Of a stretch of DNA of 64,000 nucleotides, positions 1-17,500 are shown piece by piece. Location of the stretch: positions 6,978,719 through 7,042,718 of the forward strand of contig OX030959.1 in NCBI GenBank assembly GCA_943735955.1, given 5' to 3'. Within the stretch, counting starts at the first letter, position 1. Each line of letters starts with the position of its first letter. Made by a program: the position numbers and the translations under genes. Under the pieces are notes generated by a model, which was not told where the DNA came from, ran no database searches, and was given only the letters and a program-made list of their open reading frames with translations. This DNA comes from Piscicola geometra (lineage: Eukaryota > Annelida > Clitellata > Hirudinida > Piscicolidae).

Positions 1-1374
1 CTTGTCATCAGCCCTCGTCTTAGGAGAGAATTGCCGCAACTAAATATATATATTTTCCTACTTATATCATTGCAATTATTTAGGATATGATTTTGAGTTT
101 TTAAATCGGTTTCGCATCATTTAGATTTTTATGAGATTTTTTATGAGTAATAATTTAAAGTCAATAACTCCTTTAATGTCACTTTAATCATTCTATAGCC
201 ATGCACGAAGCCAGTTTCACTTTATGACTTTTTCAATTTTCATCAAAATATCGATGTCAGCTGAGATTATTTGAGCTTTTAAAAATCCAACTCAAGTTTT
301 TGCATTTACTTTATGACCAAATATTTCTCATAAAAGCATTTTGGAATAATAAATCTTGTATTAACCATAAAATATTAAAAGTATCTTAATAAGTATGATT
401 CATACTTATATTTATTTCACTGAAAATAGCGACAAATTAGTTGAAGATTCATCATAAGATGTTCCTCGCAATCCACGCATATAATTTGCAGGTGAATATG
501 AAAACATTACATTTATTAAAAAGGAGAAAAAATAATTTATTGATTATTTTTTAAATGCGCGTATTTTATGTGTTAGTAATATTTATTATTACTATTTTTA
601 TTATTACTGTATTTTATTCAGTAATAATTGATTTTGTCATTACGCTGTAGAATGAAATAGTGGAAGAATGCACCGGTGGAAGAATGCATAAATGCGGGAG
701 TATAATTTAGGAATGGAAGTTATAATATGGAATCTGTAAAATAGAAATGTCTATACAATTGAGGATTTAACGGCACAATATCGAGCACTGAAAAGACGAA
801 ACCAAAAGATTATTTTAAAAAATTAATATAAGTAATATTTAAAATATATTTTAATAAATATTTTTATAAATTATACCGAAACGTTATCCGTTCGTGAGTG
901 AAGGTAAAAACTATCAGAAAAACAAATAAAAATTGTGATAAGATTATGTTTTTGAAGCGATAAGATACGACGATAAGACGCTTTGAAAAAAATAATTTCA
1001 ATGAATGCAGCTAAACTAAATTCTCACAACAACAAAAACAACAGCAACAACAACAGCTGATTGTAAACGCCAGAGCAGCACCTACCACAACAACGAACAA
1101 CAACTCAAGTTTTTGACAGCGCGAGAACAACCTCAATAGAAGCTTCCCCAAACAACAAACTCAACAACCAAACATCATCCCATAAGCTCAAACCACCCAG
1201 TAACACACTCGACCACCTCAACCACACGACACACTCCCATATTCTCATTAAAACCCACTATATCCCACCACCTTCCACCACCATATCCACAACTAACCAC
1301 GTCACAACCACATCCTCCCCATCACAACCACATTACCCCCATCACCATCATATCCCCGTTTCAGGACCACATCC
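1..1374. other. 3' flank without a recognised gene
   Basis: AT-rich sequence up to about 1000, followed by a stretch rich in CAACAAC and CCACCA simple motifs (about 1020-1370) that runs into the stop codon of the malic enzyme on the minus strand. I see no open frame with splice sites or protein similarity. It probably contains the 3' UTR of that gene and intergenic DNA. Confidence 0.5.
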
Positions 1375-5961
<4,587 letters not shown>

Positions 5962-7043
5962 CTTGTTTCTATTTTAATGTCAAAATTTTACGATAAAGAA
6001 TAAAAATTTTATTCTTTATAATTCTTTATAATTATTTTATAAGGCTTTTATGAAGAATCTACTAAAGTTATTTCATATTATTTAACATTTCCAAAATTAA
6101 CCCTCTTGAATAAACCTATATGTGAAATTAACAAAGTAAAGTATACAATTTCAAAATAGACTTTTATGTTCGGTTTAAAAAGCTTCCGTTCATAAAAGGA
6201 CATTCAGGTATTTATTAAATATTCATTACTCAGCGCATAACTAAATTTAAAACACAAAATTCGAAATTTGAAAAAAACTAACTTTTAAAAGGGTTCGATT
6301 TAAACTTTTTAATAACTGGAAACTTTTTTAGTCTGTCGGAATTTAACTACTTATTACTGCCTAGCTACATATATATTGAATCAGAAGCACAGTCCTTGCA
6401 TAATATCATATAATTTATATGCAATAAAATAGCTACTTTAATAAGTTAAACAGATTATTACAAACTAAAAATGAGTCTCATGCAACAAAATTTTTTGTAA
6501 AACAAAAGTTCAGCATATACTAAGAAAACTTATCTAATAAGATCTCAAGAAGGATTATGTAAAGCTCGTAGTTATGTAAGCAATTACGTTTTAAGGATGT
6601 TAACTTATACAATACACGCTCCTCCAAACGACGTGTATACTCTTGAGAGAATTGAATGCAGATTTATAACGTTAAAATATATGCGAAAAAATTCCAAGAC
6701 TTACTAGGAAATAAATAAAGATGCAATATTTCAAACTTAAGTGATTTATTTAAGGTCTTCAAAAGCTTTTCTTATAAAATGAAGTGTGTGGCATCATGCC
6801 ATTGGCACGACTTTTGATCGCTATAATGACGATGGCGACCAATGTTCAATATTCTCTTTTAAATTCATTTATAATAATATAATAATTCATTACATCTGTT
6901 CCATTTAGGCGGGACTTTCGGTTTCTTTTGAAGAAATTTAACAAGAACAAGTTTAGAAAAGCTGATTAGAAATAAGGCTCTAAAGTTTTGAAAAATTCAA
7001 TTAATTTCTGAAAAGCTTATCTCAGAGTGCTTTTGCAAAAGCT

Positions 7044-7119
7044 CAACTTGTTACATCATGCAACGGGTTTACGAGGCTCACAGGCACTGCGAAACCCGTC
7101 GGTCTTTGCCGACAAGTTG
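7044..7119. other. Nested stem-loop element, possible structured RNA
   Basis: An outer 8-bp stem (CAACTTGT at 7044-7051 with ACAAGTTG at 7112-7119) encloses an inner 8-bp stem (ACGGGTTT at 7063-7070 with AAACCCGT at 7092-7099). A competing hairpin, GTCGG/CCGAC (7098-7102 with 7109-7113), shares bases with the right arms. It lies in a GC-richer island of an AT-rich intergenic region and is followed at 7123 by AGAGTA, which fits the H-box pattern ANANNA. It has no tRNA A/B boxes. Whether it is transcribed is unknown. Confidence 0.3.
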
Positions 7120-8160
7120 GAAAGAGTAACAACGAAATCCGCTTAGTCGGTCGGTAAGAGCGACAAATGTGTTCCATTCCTCGGTCAGCTGACTTACAAG
7201 TGTGAAAGTTTTTCGCACTGACTGAGTTCATCATTTAATAGAGCTTTCGAAGGCAAAGGATATATTTTAAAAGATTAATCACGTCAATAAATTAAAAATA
7301 GGCATTTTAAATATTGCAAAATTGAACAAATAAGATACAAACTCTTCAAGATAATCTTCAGCTTATCTCGAATAAATAATTCGAAACCTTTTCAAGATGT
7401 GTAGATAATTCTTTTGAAAAAATGCTTACGGATACTAGAAATAAATGTTTACAATCGTTACTAAAACAATGAATAGCTCAATAAGTTAAATGAACCTTTA
7501 AAGGCCATATTATTGTACCTAAACGATCCTACAACACACAACTCAAGACAAAATGAGTCATCCATAACTTCAAACGCTTTTAAAAAATTATTTAAAAAAT
7601 TGATGATTATGATTTCAAGTATTGAGAAAAAGTTAAAATGATAATACTAACAAATTTAATCAAATTTTAGGAGCAATCTATACACATAAAAAGCAAAAAT
7701 ACAATACTACACTTGGGTTATTCATAAATGTATCTAGGATATAGGAGCTTGGTATTGATTTTTGGTTTTAACATTCAGGATAATCTCTTAATGGACATAA
7801 ATCAGTAACGAATGGCTTGGATTGAACATGAAACTAAAAGATTGAATAAATGAAACTAAGTCAAAAAATGTAATTAATAAATAATATTAATTTTAAAAAA
7901 ATCAAATCATGAATTATAAAGCTTCAAAATTTAATGACGAGAGTTTGTAAATGCTCTCAACGTGACAACATTGGTTCATTAATAAATCGAAATTAAAAAG
8001 GTTTTTTAACTGATCAATAAACGCCCTCAACTCAGTGTAAATAATTCTGGTATGCTATATTGGTTTTTTAATAGAGTAAATCCAATTCTTAATGAAAAAA
8101 AATGTTGTAAAATCAATTTTTTGGTCTATTATATTTATCCTATATTTTAAATTGTTAAAA

Positions 8161-8361
8161 CCATTTATCCACCCATCTATCCACCCATCTATCCACCCAT
8201 CTATCCACCCATCTATCCACCCATCTATCCACCCATCTATCCACCCATCAATCCACCCATCTATCCACCCATCTATCCACCCATCTATCCACCCATCTAT
8301 CCACCCATCTATCCACCCATCTATCTACCCATCTATCCACCCATCTATCCACCCATCTATC
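8161..8361. repeat. CCACCCATCTAT 12-bp minisatellite
   Basis: About 16 nearly perfect copies of a 12-bp unit upstream of the DEG/ENaC gene. The (IHPS)n open frame across it is a repeat artefact. Confidence 0.95.
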
Positions 8362-8794
8362 TACTTCTTCCCCATCTTTTTGGAGGTTGATTTGGACCAA
8401 ATCAATTCAACAGGTGCAGTCTTGAAATGGTGCTTTACGACGAGGTATGCACTGTTCCCACGTTCAATTGCCTTGGTCTTTTATGATCATGATCATGATG
8501 GAGATTTATATATTATATATATATATTATTTTTTTCAATAAATGGAAAAAACTATGAATTATTTTGAAAACGTTTTTTTTTATGAGATAATTTTAAATGA
8601 TGTATGCCTGAGCAAATAATCGATTTCTATCGAGTCGAAAGTACTGACACAAAAATATGATGATTACCCAACTTATCAAATAAATTATAAAGTATATCAA
8701 CCCATAAAATTATTATTTATTTAAATTAAATTATGACTTCATCTAATTTTAAATTAATTTAGAAAACAAAGATTATTCTTTTCTATTACGAACC

Positions 8795-11700
8795 ATGGCG
8801 GCTACTACAGACCACTTCAGCTCTTGGCACAAAAACGATGTTTATGGTTCTGTAAAGGTATGATCGCACCTTTATTGCGCTCATAAAAAGCGTTTAAAAC
8901 GCAAAAATAGAAGTAAAATGCATCAATATTTTGTAATTTATTTTGGTCGTTTATTACTTATTTCAAACAGTGTTTGTTTAAGATATGAGTAAGATATTTT
9001 TGAGCATATATTAGATGGAAAACAGAACGGAAGTTTAAGAAACATACGTGAAGTTTTTAAAGAGTCTCCATTTGTTAGTCAAATTAACTATGAAAAAACA
9101 TTTTTATATAAATTAGTTTATTTAATTTTTAAAAATTACTCAAAATCAAAATATGCAAATAAAGAGATGACGAGTAAAAGAATTCAAGAAACAGTTGCAA
9201 GCGATTTTGAAAGAGATCCTCCTAGCTACAGTCTTTTCTTGGTAAATGATTGTTACAGTGATCTGCCATTTGGCAAGAATGAAAATGCAAAAAAGAAAAT
9301 TACAGTTCAGGTCGACGAGGTTAACAAAATGGCTTTTGGCACAAATAAGAAAACTCAAGAAGAAAAAGATAAACTGAAACTTAAAGAAGCAGAAGAAAAG
9401 AAACTTGAGAGCAGAGGGTTTGTTAAAAAAGATGAATGCGATGAGAATTCTGGGAATGGAAAGTTTATGGAAAAGTTGCGTCATTTCACTTCGCATACCA
9501 CCCTGCATGGACTAAAGTATGTCTTTGACTCCCATCCACTGAGGATCAGAGGGTTAGAGTAGTTTCAATTGGATTTTGATGATATACAGTACAAAATATT
9601 TGTTTGAATGAATTAATAAATGTTTTTTAAGAAAATTTACTCACTAGCCAAAACTTCGATTCTCTCATCAGGATTGTGTGGCTGACATGCGTGGTGGGCT
9701 GTTTGTGTTTGTTTGCTTACCAGGCGATTGAACGAACTCTCATATACTTCCAGTACCCGTCAAATGTCAACGTTGAAATAGTCTACGTTCCGTCTTTGGA
9801 GTTTCCCGCCGTCACCATCTGCAACTACAACAAGCATCGGTAGGCGATTTGAATTTACGTAACAAGATAGAAGGTTAATAAAGTTAAAAGTCTAAAATAT
9901 TAAAAATTATTTTATGTTTATTTCAATTTTATGTCATTTTAAATAATATTTTATCTTTTCTTTACAGTCTTTCGGCGGTTTTCGAACGCAATATGTACGA
10001 TTTTATGAACAAGATCCACAAGGGGCAAGAAGAGAATTTGATTGAGGTTTTTGTGAAGTATTCAATAGTAAAAATCATGATATTAATTTTTATGCATTGA
10101 GATTTTTATCGAAAATAACTTATATAAAAATCGTTGACCTACTCTTTGATATGTTGACCTCGAAATAAAATACCTTTTTTTGATGATTAAGAACAAAATT
10201 AAGATGTTCTTTTTTGAATTGTCTTGAATAAAACCATCTAAAAACTTATATTCGACTTCCATCACAGACACTACCACTTCCCTTCTCGGTCATAGACGCT
10301 AGCATGACCAACCTCAACATCACTGAGTTCATGCTTTCCACTGCTCACCAGCTCAATGACTTCATAGTTGGGTTTGTCTGGTTTTTATATTTGAACTAAT
10401 AATTATATTTTTATTTAATTCTTATATTTTATTATTATTAAAATAATTATAAATTCTATCAAAGTAAAGAAAACAACTGTTTGTTGTTGCTTTTAAACTT
10501 ACAATGATTTGAGAAAAGTCTAATATATCTTTAACTTTAATTTAAAAGTAAAATACTTCTTTTCTCTAGTTGCAAATGGCGCAATCAGTATTGTGACATC
10601 TCCAAAAACTTCAGCATCATGTTCACAGACCTTGGTGTTTGTTACGCCTTCAACGCTGACACCGTTCACAGATCGCATGTCACAAAATCTGGTAGGTGCC
10701 TTTTAGAAAAAAAGAAAATCAAAGCACTATTAATTAATTAATTAATTGATTTAGGACAATCATAATTAAGTAAATATTTTTGTACGTTTTTTTATTATTA
10801 CAATTTTGTTTTCACATTTACTTTTTATTGTGACACTATCGATCTTTTCGCCACATTTTCAGGCTCCCGGTCCGGCTTGAGCATCATGTTGAACGTCGAG
10901 CAGTACGAGTACATGAATGGCCCAGACCACGAATCAGGAATTAAGGTGGCAATGAGGTTGATGGCACTGAGGTTGATAAAAACTAAAGGAAAAAATTGGA
11001 ATGTTATATCATATTCCCCGAAACAGATGAAAGAATTTTAATAGGAAAAATATTTTTTTTTTTCAAAAAAAAACTCGTGCAGATCTTGTTGCACGACCCA
11101 AGAGAGGTTCCGCAAGTGAGAGACTTGGGGTTCGCAGTGTCACCTGGAACTTATGGACTGGTTGGCGTCAATCGACAAGTTGTGGAAAACCTTCCATCTC
11201 CTTATGGAGTGTGCTATGTACGTGCAAGGAGTGTGGTATGGGTCAATCAATAGGATTCGACGTTTTTTGACATGCAAATTATATATAAAAGATCATTACA
11301 ATTTTAAAATGTAAAAAATCATTTTTTTATTTCCAGACAAACGTGAGCTTTCGTTCTGAATGTTTGGCGCAGTGTGTGTCTGATGAGATCTTCAGACGTT
11401 GCGGCTGCAGAGACTTCAACATGAAACCTCCTAGGGACTCCAAAGATAGTCAGTCATGTTTGCATATGCAATAAAGAGGAACACAAATAAAATATAAACT
11501 ATTAAACATAATTATTGAAATGTTATACAACTATTCCTTGAACCATTTGTCAATCAGAAGTATGCACTTTTGGAGCCTCTTTCTTTTGCGTCCGAGAAAA
11601 TTTAGGTATTTTTTCAAAAAATCAATTTTTGTAAATAAAAAGAAAAAATAAAAAGTTTATTTATAATCAAAAAAATATATAATACATATATATAATAAAT

Positions 11701-13967
11701 TGCAATATAAGATGAGCCCAAAACACAAAACCAAGCAGTTTTGACGTCCCAAATGACGAGCAATCAGTGCCATTGTCCTGCTCCGTGCAGCAAAATCACC
11801 TACGACCCGATCCTGTCGTACGCTCAGATCTCTCAAGTGGACTTCAAGCAGGTGACTAATCGAGACGCCTCGTTGGACGTCGCAAGGATCAAGAACAAGT
11901 AGCAGGCTTTTGTAATTGATTTGTTAACCTAATATAATGAATATATTTTTTATAAATTGTTATTAAAACTTTTTTTAATATATAAATATATATATATATT
12001 TTTTTTATATGTATTCTTAATAGTTATGAATGAAATTCAAAATTTAAAAGAATTATTAACGTGAATGATAAATTCAATCTAGCTACGAACGAGCTAGAGT
12101 TATCAGCGAGAATGTCGACAAGCTGAACAAAGGCCAAAACTCAGAAATGATTTATAACTTCTTAAACGCTCTCAACCTCTTCAGGGCTTCGATCACTTCC
12201 AACATTAAAGCCTTCAACCAGCTTGATAATTATCTCTACCAGCGCTTTAGCGTTAATACTCTGTACGTTCGAAACTACTCATCGATCTCGGGAGATCTAT
12301 ATGCCTTGAACACAAGTTTTTCTCTTAAAATTCCTCTCTTCTCGACCCCCCAGCCTGATATTTCTAATTGGATTACTACTATCAACGATGATTATAGAGG
12401 AATCTCTGCTTTCCTAGATGTAAATCTTTCTCCGAAAGACAGTGGTTTGATATGGAGACTGACAGATTGTTTGCAAGCTGATGACGCTGAACTTGCATCC
12501 AGTTGTGTTGACGATAATCCCAATAAACCTACATACCTTTACTTCCAGAAAAACATCTTGGAGAAATGGTTGCAATATGCGCAACTGACGCTTGATTGGC
12601 TGAACCAGATTGACCAAAATTATAATATGACAGTTACTCGCCTCTTTGAAAACACAGGCTTTAATTATGAAAAAAAGGAAGAACACATCAAATGTCTCTC
12701 AACATTATCTTCGATCAAGGTGTTCTGGAAACCTTTGTTGCAAAACCTGACTGACGTTCAGCGGCCCATCTACCTTCTCACAAAGAACACCAGCGAAAAG
12801 TTGCAAGTAGCTAAAGAATTTCAGTCGTTTTATGTACTCACTAAGGGACCAAACAAGATAAGCCGGGAAGTGTTGGATCCGTGTTATTGGTTCATCCAGG
12901 TCAGGTGGGTAGACGAGAATTACACCTCATTCGCGAACACCTTGAACACCGCCTTACACGTGTTATCAATTGTGACGCCTCTCGAATCTTCAATCCAACA
13001 CGAAATGCAAGATATCTCTTCGGTTTTGGAGGAGTCAACTCATCCATTGGTAAAAGCACTCAAAGATTTTCTAAGTTTTAAAAACAACTTGACAAAATAT
13101 TCTTTGGCTAAAATCTTTGAAGAAAAAGAGGCACAGGCGATTGAAAATCTGATCACTGTGCAAGTCACAAGTTGCGTCAAAGAGTTCAACCAGCTGGCAA
13201 ACAAGTTGTACGACTTGTGTGGCAGTCTCAAAAACTTCTACAACAAATCCTTTCACTTGGTGGTGCCTGCAGCGAATGATCAGTTGATCGCAAGACTGGA
13301 GCTGATCAAGACGGCTCAAAAAATGGTCGATGAAAAAAAAGATCCCGTATTAAAGAAGCATCTTGCAGGAATCACCATCGACCGGTGCCAGTCTGTGGTG
13401 GGAATTGTGCACCGGGTGTTTAGTAAGTACAAGGATGCGGTGCAGGATCTTCAGAGAATCACTGCGGACAGCTCCAGAAACTTGCATTCCACCATGGACG
13501 TCCTCAAGAAAGACCTCAAAGCGTATGTGCAAAAAGGAGCCCTTGATCACGACTTTGTGAGGTCGGTTGGCATGATTTGTAAAAAATTTAAGTTAATTAA
13601 AATACAATACAACGACGAGTGTTATTAACGTGGCGTAAACCCGGACGGGCTTCGAGACCAATTAATTACTGAATAATATTATAATTTATAAATAAAAAAA
13701 CTTTTATGAAAAAGTTTCACTTAATCTAAATCTCACAAACTATTAAATACACATTTCTCAAGGGAAAACTTCATAAAAGTGGACATCTTCTACAAGGACC
13801 TTTCGTACGACCATGTTCAGCAGCAAGTGAGTTTTCAGTCGTTGAGTCTTTTCAGTGAGATTGGCGGTTTTCTGGGTCTTCTGCTGGGCGCCTCTGTGCT
13901 GACTCTGGTCGAATTCGTCGACTTTTTCACCATGCTATGTGTTGGATACGCTAAGAAGAAAAAATAA
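8795..13967 (+). CDS. DEG/ENaC/ASIC-family cation channel with large pre-TM2 insertion
   Basis: Trimeric amiloride-type sodium channel subunit with two membrane helices and a cysteine-rich ectodomain. Exons: 8795-8857 (tentative), 9167-9552, 9672-9839, 9968-10046, 10268-10371, 10570-10691, 10863-10945, 11083-11217, 11337-11448, 11739-11898, 12083-13522, 13763-13967. Seen: the gating HG motif (TLHGLKYVF), TM1 at the start of exon 3, FPAVTICNYN after it, FNAD, LGFAVSPG, the Cys-rich RCGCRDF and CHCPAPC, then ENFIKVDIFYKDLS and TM2 with the selectivity filter GAS in LLLGASVLTLVEF. With every exon it is 1018 aa; without exon 12083-13522 it is 538 aa, the normal family length. Exon 1 has a good donor, but the acceptor at 9167 is poor, so translation may instead begin at the ATG at 9167. 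It converges on the Caspr gene. Confidence 0.9.
12083..13522 (+). other. Symmetric 480-codon cassette exon in the channel
   Basis: Acceptor TCTAG at 12082 and donor GTATGT at 13523 define an exon of exactly 1440 nt. The upstream exon ends in phase 2 and the downstream exon begins by completing phase 2, so inclusion and skipping both stay in frame. It encodes 480 residues, predicted mainly helical, beginning NYERARVISENVDKLN and ending VLKKDLKA. It contains several N-x-S/T sequons (NMT, NLT, NTS, NYT, NKS) and scattered Cys, as expected for an extracellular segment. I recognise no domain in it. Reading past the donor gives 35 more codons to a stop at 13626-13628. Confidence 0.8.
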
Positions 13968-14553
13968 ATCAAGATTGAATTTGAATGAAAAATATCGATA
14001 TTGGGATTTTCCATGTTTGGTTTTTGATGAATATTCTATTGATTTTTACGTATTTTAACTCACATTCGAGTAACCATTATATTCTCATAACATTGTAAAC
14101 TCTTGATGTCGTGAGATTTATTGTTTTAAAAACTTGATTTGAACTTTTTTAAAGATTTTATAGACTTTTATTGAAATAATCTATTAAGACGTTTTTCTTT
14201 CCAGAAAAAAGTTATTTTACGCTTTCAAGTTACTAAAACCGTATAAATCATATGGAATAAAAAATATTTAAATGGTATTAAACAACTGAGCTCGAAGTAA
14301 TAATTCTTTTTAAAAGTACAAAAATATGCTATTCTCTAAAATATTTAAATAAGATTTATTAGTATTCAAATAATGTATTGTAAGATTTAAAAATATAAAA
14401 TATTATGAAATTGTACAGTTTCTATAAAAACAGCTTTCACAAAATAGCTTTAAAAAAAACGAAAAGTATTTTTTTAATGTTTTCACTTAAATTTGTAATT
14501 AATTTTCACAGATATATATAATAAACAAATAAATTAAAATGATTAAAATCCTT
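13968..14553. other. Convergent intergenic region
   Basis: AT-rich sequence between the stop codons of the channel (plus) and Caspr (minus), holding both 3' UTRs. An AATAAA overlaps the channel stop codon at about 13962-13967. No exon is visible. Confidence 0.6.
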
Positions 14554-17500
14554 CTAAATAAAGAATTCTTTTTTGGTGGTTTCCTCTGGCTGCTTGTTGC
14601 TTCCAGCGATGAGGGCGTAGTCGGCGTTGTCGAAGTACTGCGCGTCTTTCGCCTCGTACGTCCTGTATTCTCTCTTGCGCTTGTAGTAGTACCTGTGTGG
14701 TTTGGTGCTTTTTGAAAGTTGATTGATTAATTGGGATCAATTAATTGGTTAACTAATTGTAGTTAATTAATTGGTTAACTAATTGTGGTTAATTAATTGG
14801 TTTACTAAGTAAGGTTAACTTCATGGTCTAGTAGTTTTTATTTTAAATAAATACTATTGGTTTGATTTGTGTATATTGTATGTGTACAAGACTCATATTT
14901 TATAAAAATGAAATATAACTTTTATTTAATTCTATAAGTTTAAAAAAAGAAATATCAATAATTTAGAATGTTTTCATGAATTATCTTTTCTCATTTGCTT
15001 CTTACCGTGTGCACAAGAAGATTAATCCAACGAGAAGAATGATGAAAACGGCGATAAGACCTGTCCAATTTTTAATCCAAGTTATAAACCAAATCAAAAG
15101 TTTCGATTTATAATTAAAATGACTAATTTTCAACTAACTTGAAGGTCAAATAATTTGAAAATTTGAAAACAGAATATAGAAAAGTTAAAATTTAAAAAAA
15201 AATAAAGATAAGAAGATGACGACAAAACCTCCGATTAGAGCTTGGTCTCCGATCGTGAGCAGACCACTGCCGATGTCTCCCCAGTAGGGTGTGGTGGTGC
15301 TGAGGCGGAGGGATGGGGTGGGACGGAATTCGTGAGGGTCAGGGTCATGCGTGTACTCTTCAAAGCCACACATGTCTTCGCGGATCCTGTCTGTGAGTTG
15401 TAGAAGAAAAATAAATTTGTTTCGTTGAAATTTATAATAAGCCAAGCTTTTTTGCTTTCTAATTGTTTTAATAAACCTCATCAGCGAATTCATAATTTAT
15501 TAGACATTACTCCCTTTCTCCACATTAACTTACTTTTGGGTTCAACTATAATGTTTGATTTCCTGGGATCTTGGAACACTCTTTTCAATGGAAACTGGTT
15601 ATCCCATTGTCCTCTGAAGAGACATCCTCTGTATCCTTGCCCAGGTGGCGTGGTTTCTGGATGTGTTCGTGTGGTCATTGAATTGAAAATTTCGATAACG
15701 GTTTGTAATGAACATATATGAGAAAGATAGAAAAGGGGACCCGAGTACCCGATTAACGGGCCGAGTACTCAAATAATTTCTCGAATTTCAATACGAAGTT
15801 TTAATGAAAGTGAATAATTATTGTTATTATTATTAAAATCTTTGAAATTTAAATAAGTTTTTACCATTTCTTCCGAAGTATATATAGCGGGGTCTGTCCA
15901 GTCTTGTGTCCGCGTCTGGAGGCACGTTAACCCATCTTTTGATGGTCGGTGGGTAGTCGTCAACCTTTGAGGTAAACGAATAAATTTAAATATTTGAGTT
16001 GAGCAGTAAATAATGCATGAAACATGAATTTACAGCAACAAAAAACGCTTCAAAGGTGTTTTCCAAAATAAAAAGATATTTTTATGAATATAAAAATAAA
16101 TATATCTTTAAATAACCTGAAAGACAAACCTGTAAGATCATAGCCGATCCTGAGTCGAATCTTCTCACCTTGACGACGTGCTGTTGACTGTTCGTCAAGT
16201 CGACATACGGCTCGAAGTCGGTGTTTACTTCGTCTCGGTACCAGCCGACGTCGATGATCACCTTTATACCGCCTGGTTGGAGGTGAAATGGAAACAAATA
16301 ATCGCATTTGTACCACCTTGTTTGAAGAATAAGATTGAGGAATTTTGCAAAAAGAAAATATTATGGGACGAAAAAGCAAGGAGGTTAAAAAAAGCAGTCA
16401 GAAAAAAGTTCCAGAGAATAAATTAACAATAATAAGAAGCACTCTTTGTCAGGTTCTTAGTGGAATGGAACAGAATAAAAATTAAAAATTAAACTATGAA
16501 ATAAATGACTGAGTAAAGCCGAGCTTGATGATTTCTGTTTTCGTAGGAAGAAAAATTCTGACCTAAAATCAACTTAAACGATTATGGTTTAATAAACACT
16601 TCAAGCCTGGAAAAATAGTCAAAAACGTACCGTTGTTGTTGACTTCCACGGAGATGTAGTTGTAGGGAGGCGTGTCACTTCGGATGTACATCAACTGACC
16701 GTGCTTTTCCTGCGTTGAAAAGCCTAGCAGGCAATGGTAAAAGTGATATAACTTAAAGGATTATGTATATTGTTTGGATGGAAAACTCTTTAGGTTTCTG
16801 TTATTTTGAAACTTTAAAAAGAAATTTAATTAAAATATATTGTAAAGTCATAAAATTCTCAGTTTATTTGTCCCTCTCCCCCTCACCTATGGTGATTTCT
16901 TCTTCAGTGGTGGAAATGTCTCCGGAGGAGGGATCAAACTCATATCTTATCATGTAGTCAGGCTGCATTGTCACCCCGATCTCTGTAGCGAACAGTTTTA
17001 TAATATTTTTAAACCTTAAAATAATATTTAACATATTCTTTAACAGTCTTATAAAAAAAACTGGCAAACAATAAATTGATACAAATAAAAAAATGACACA
17101 AAATTGCTCGAAAACAATTTTGAATTACAGCTTTCACCCATGCACCAAACTATCCGCTTTATCCACCCATGCATCACACCTCTGCCACAGTTCCATCCTC
17201 TGAAGGGCGTGTAGGAGCAGTCGCACCAGTACCTGCTGTAGTACTCGACGCAGATGCCGTTGTTGAAGCAAGGATTGCTCGCACACTTCTGAACACATCC
17301 TGGTTAAATAAGAAAATCAATGAATTAATTAAAGATTTTAACAAAATATAATTAATTCAATGAGAACAAATAGTTGTTTGTTTCATTGCTCATCAACAAG
17401 TAAAAATTTGAAATACCACTTAAAAACTCCCAAAAAACACTTTTCACAATTTTTCTACTGTTTAATTAACTAAACCCAAAATACTAAACGCTTAAAAAAA

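Larger units (their letters stand above)
5962..8794. other. Intergenic region between divergent genes
   Basis: About 2.8 kb separates the start codons of the malic enzyme (minus) and the DEG/ENaC channel (plus), so it should hold both promoters. It is mostly AT-rich with no supported exon. Two features stand out: a GC-richer island near 6780-6930 and 7040-7230 with nested inverted repeats, and a 12-bp minisatellite at 8161-8361. Confidence 0.6.
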
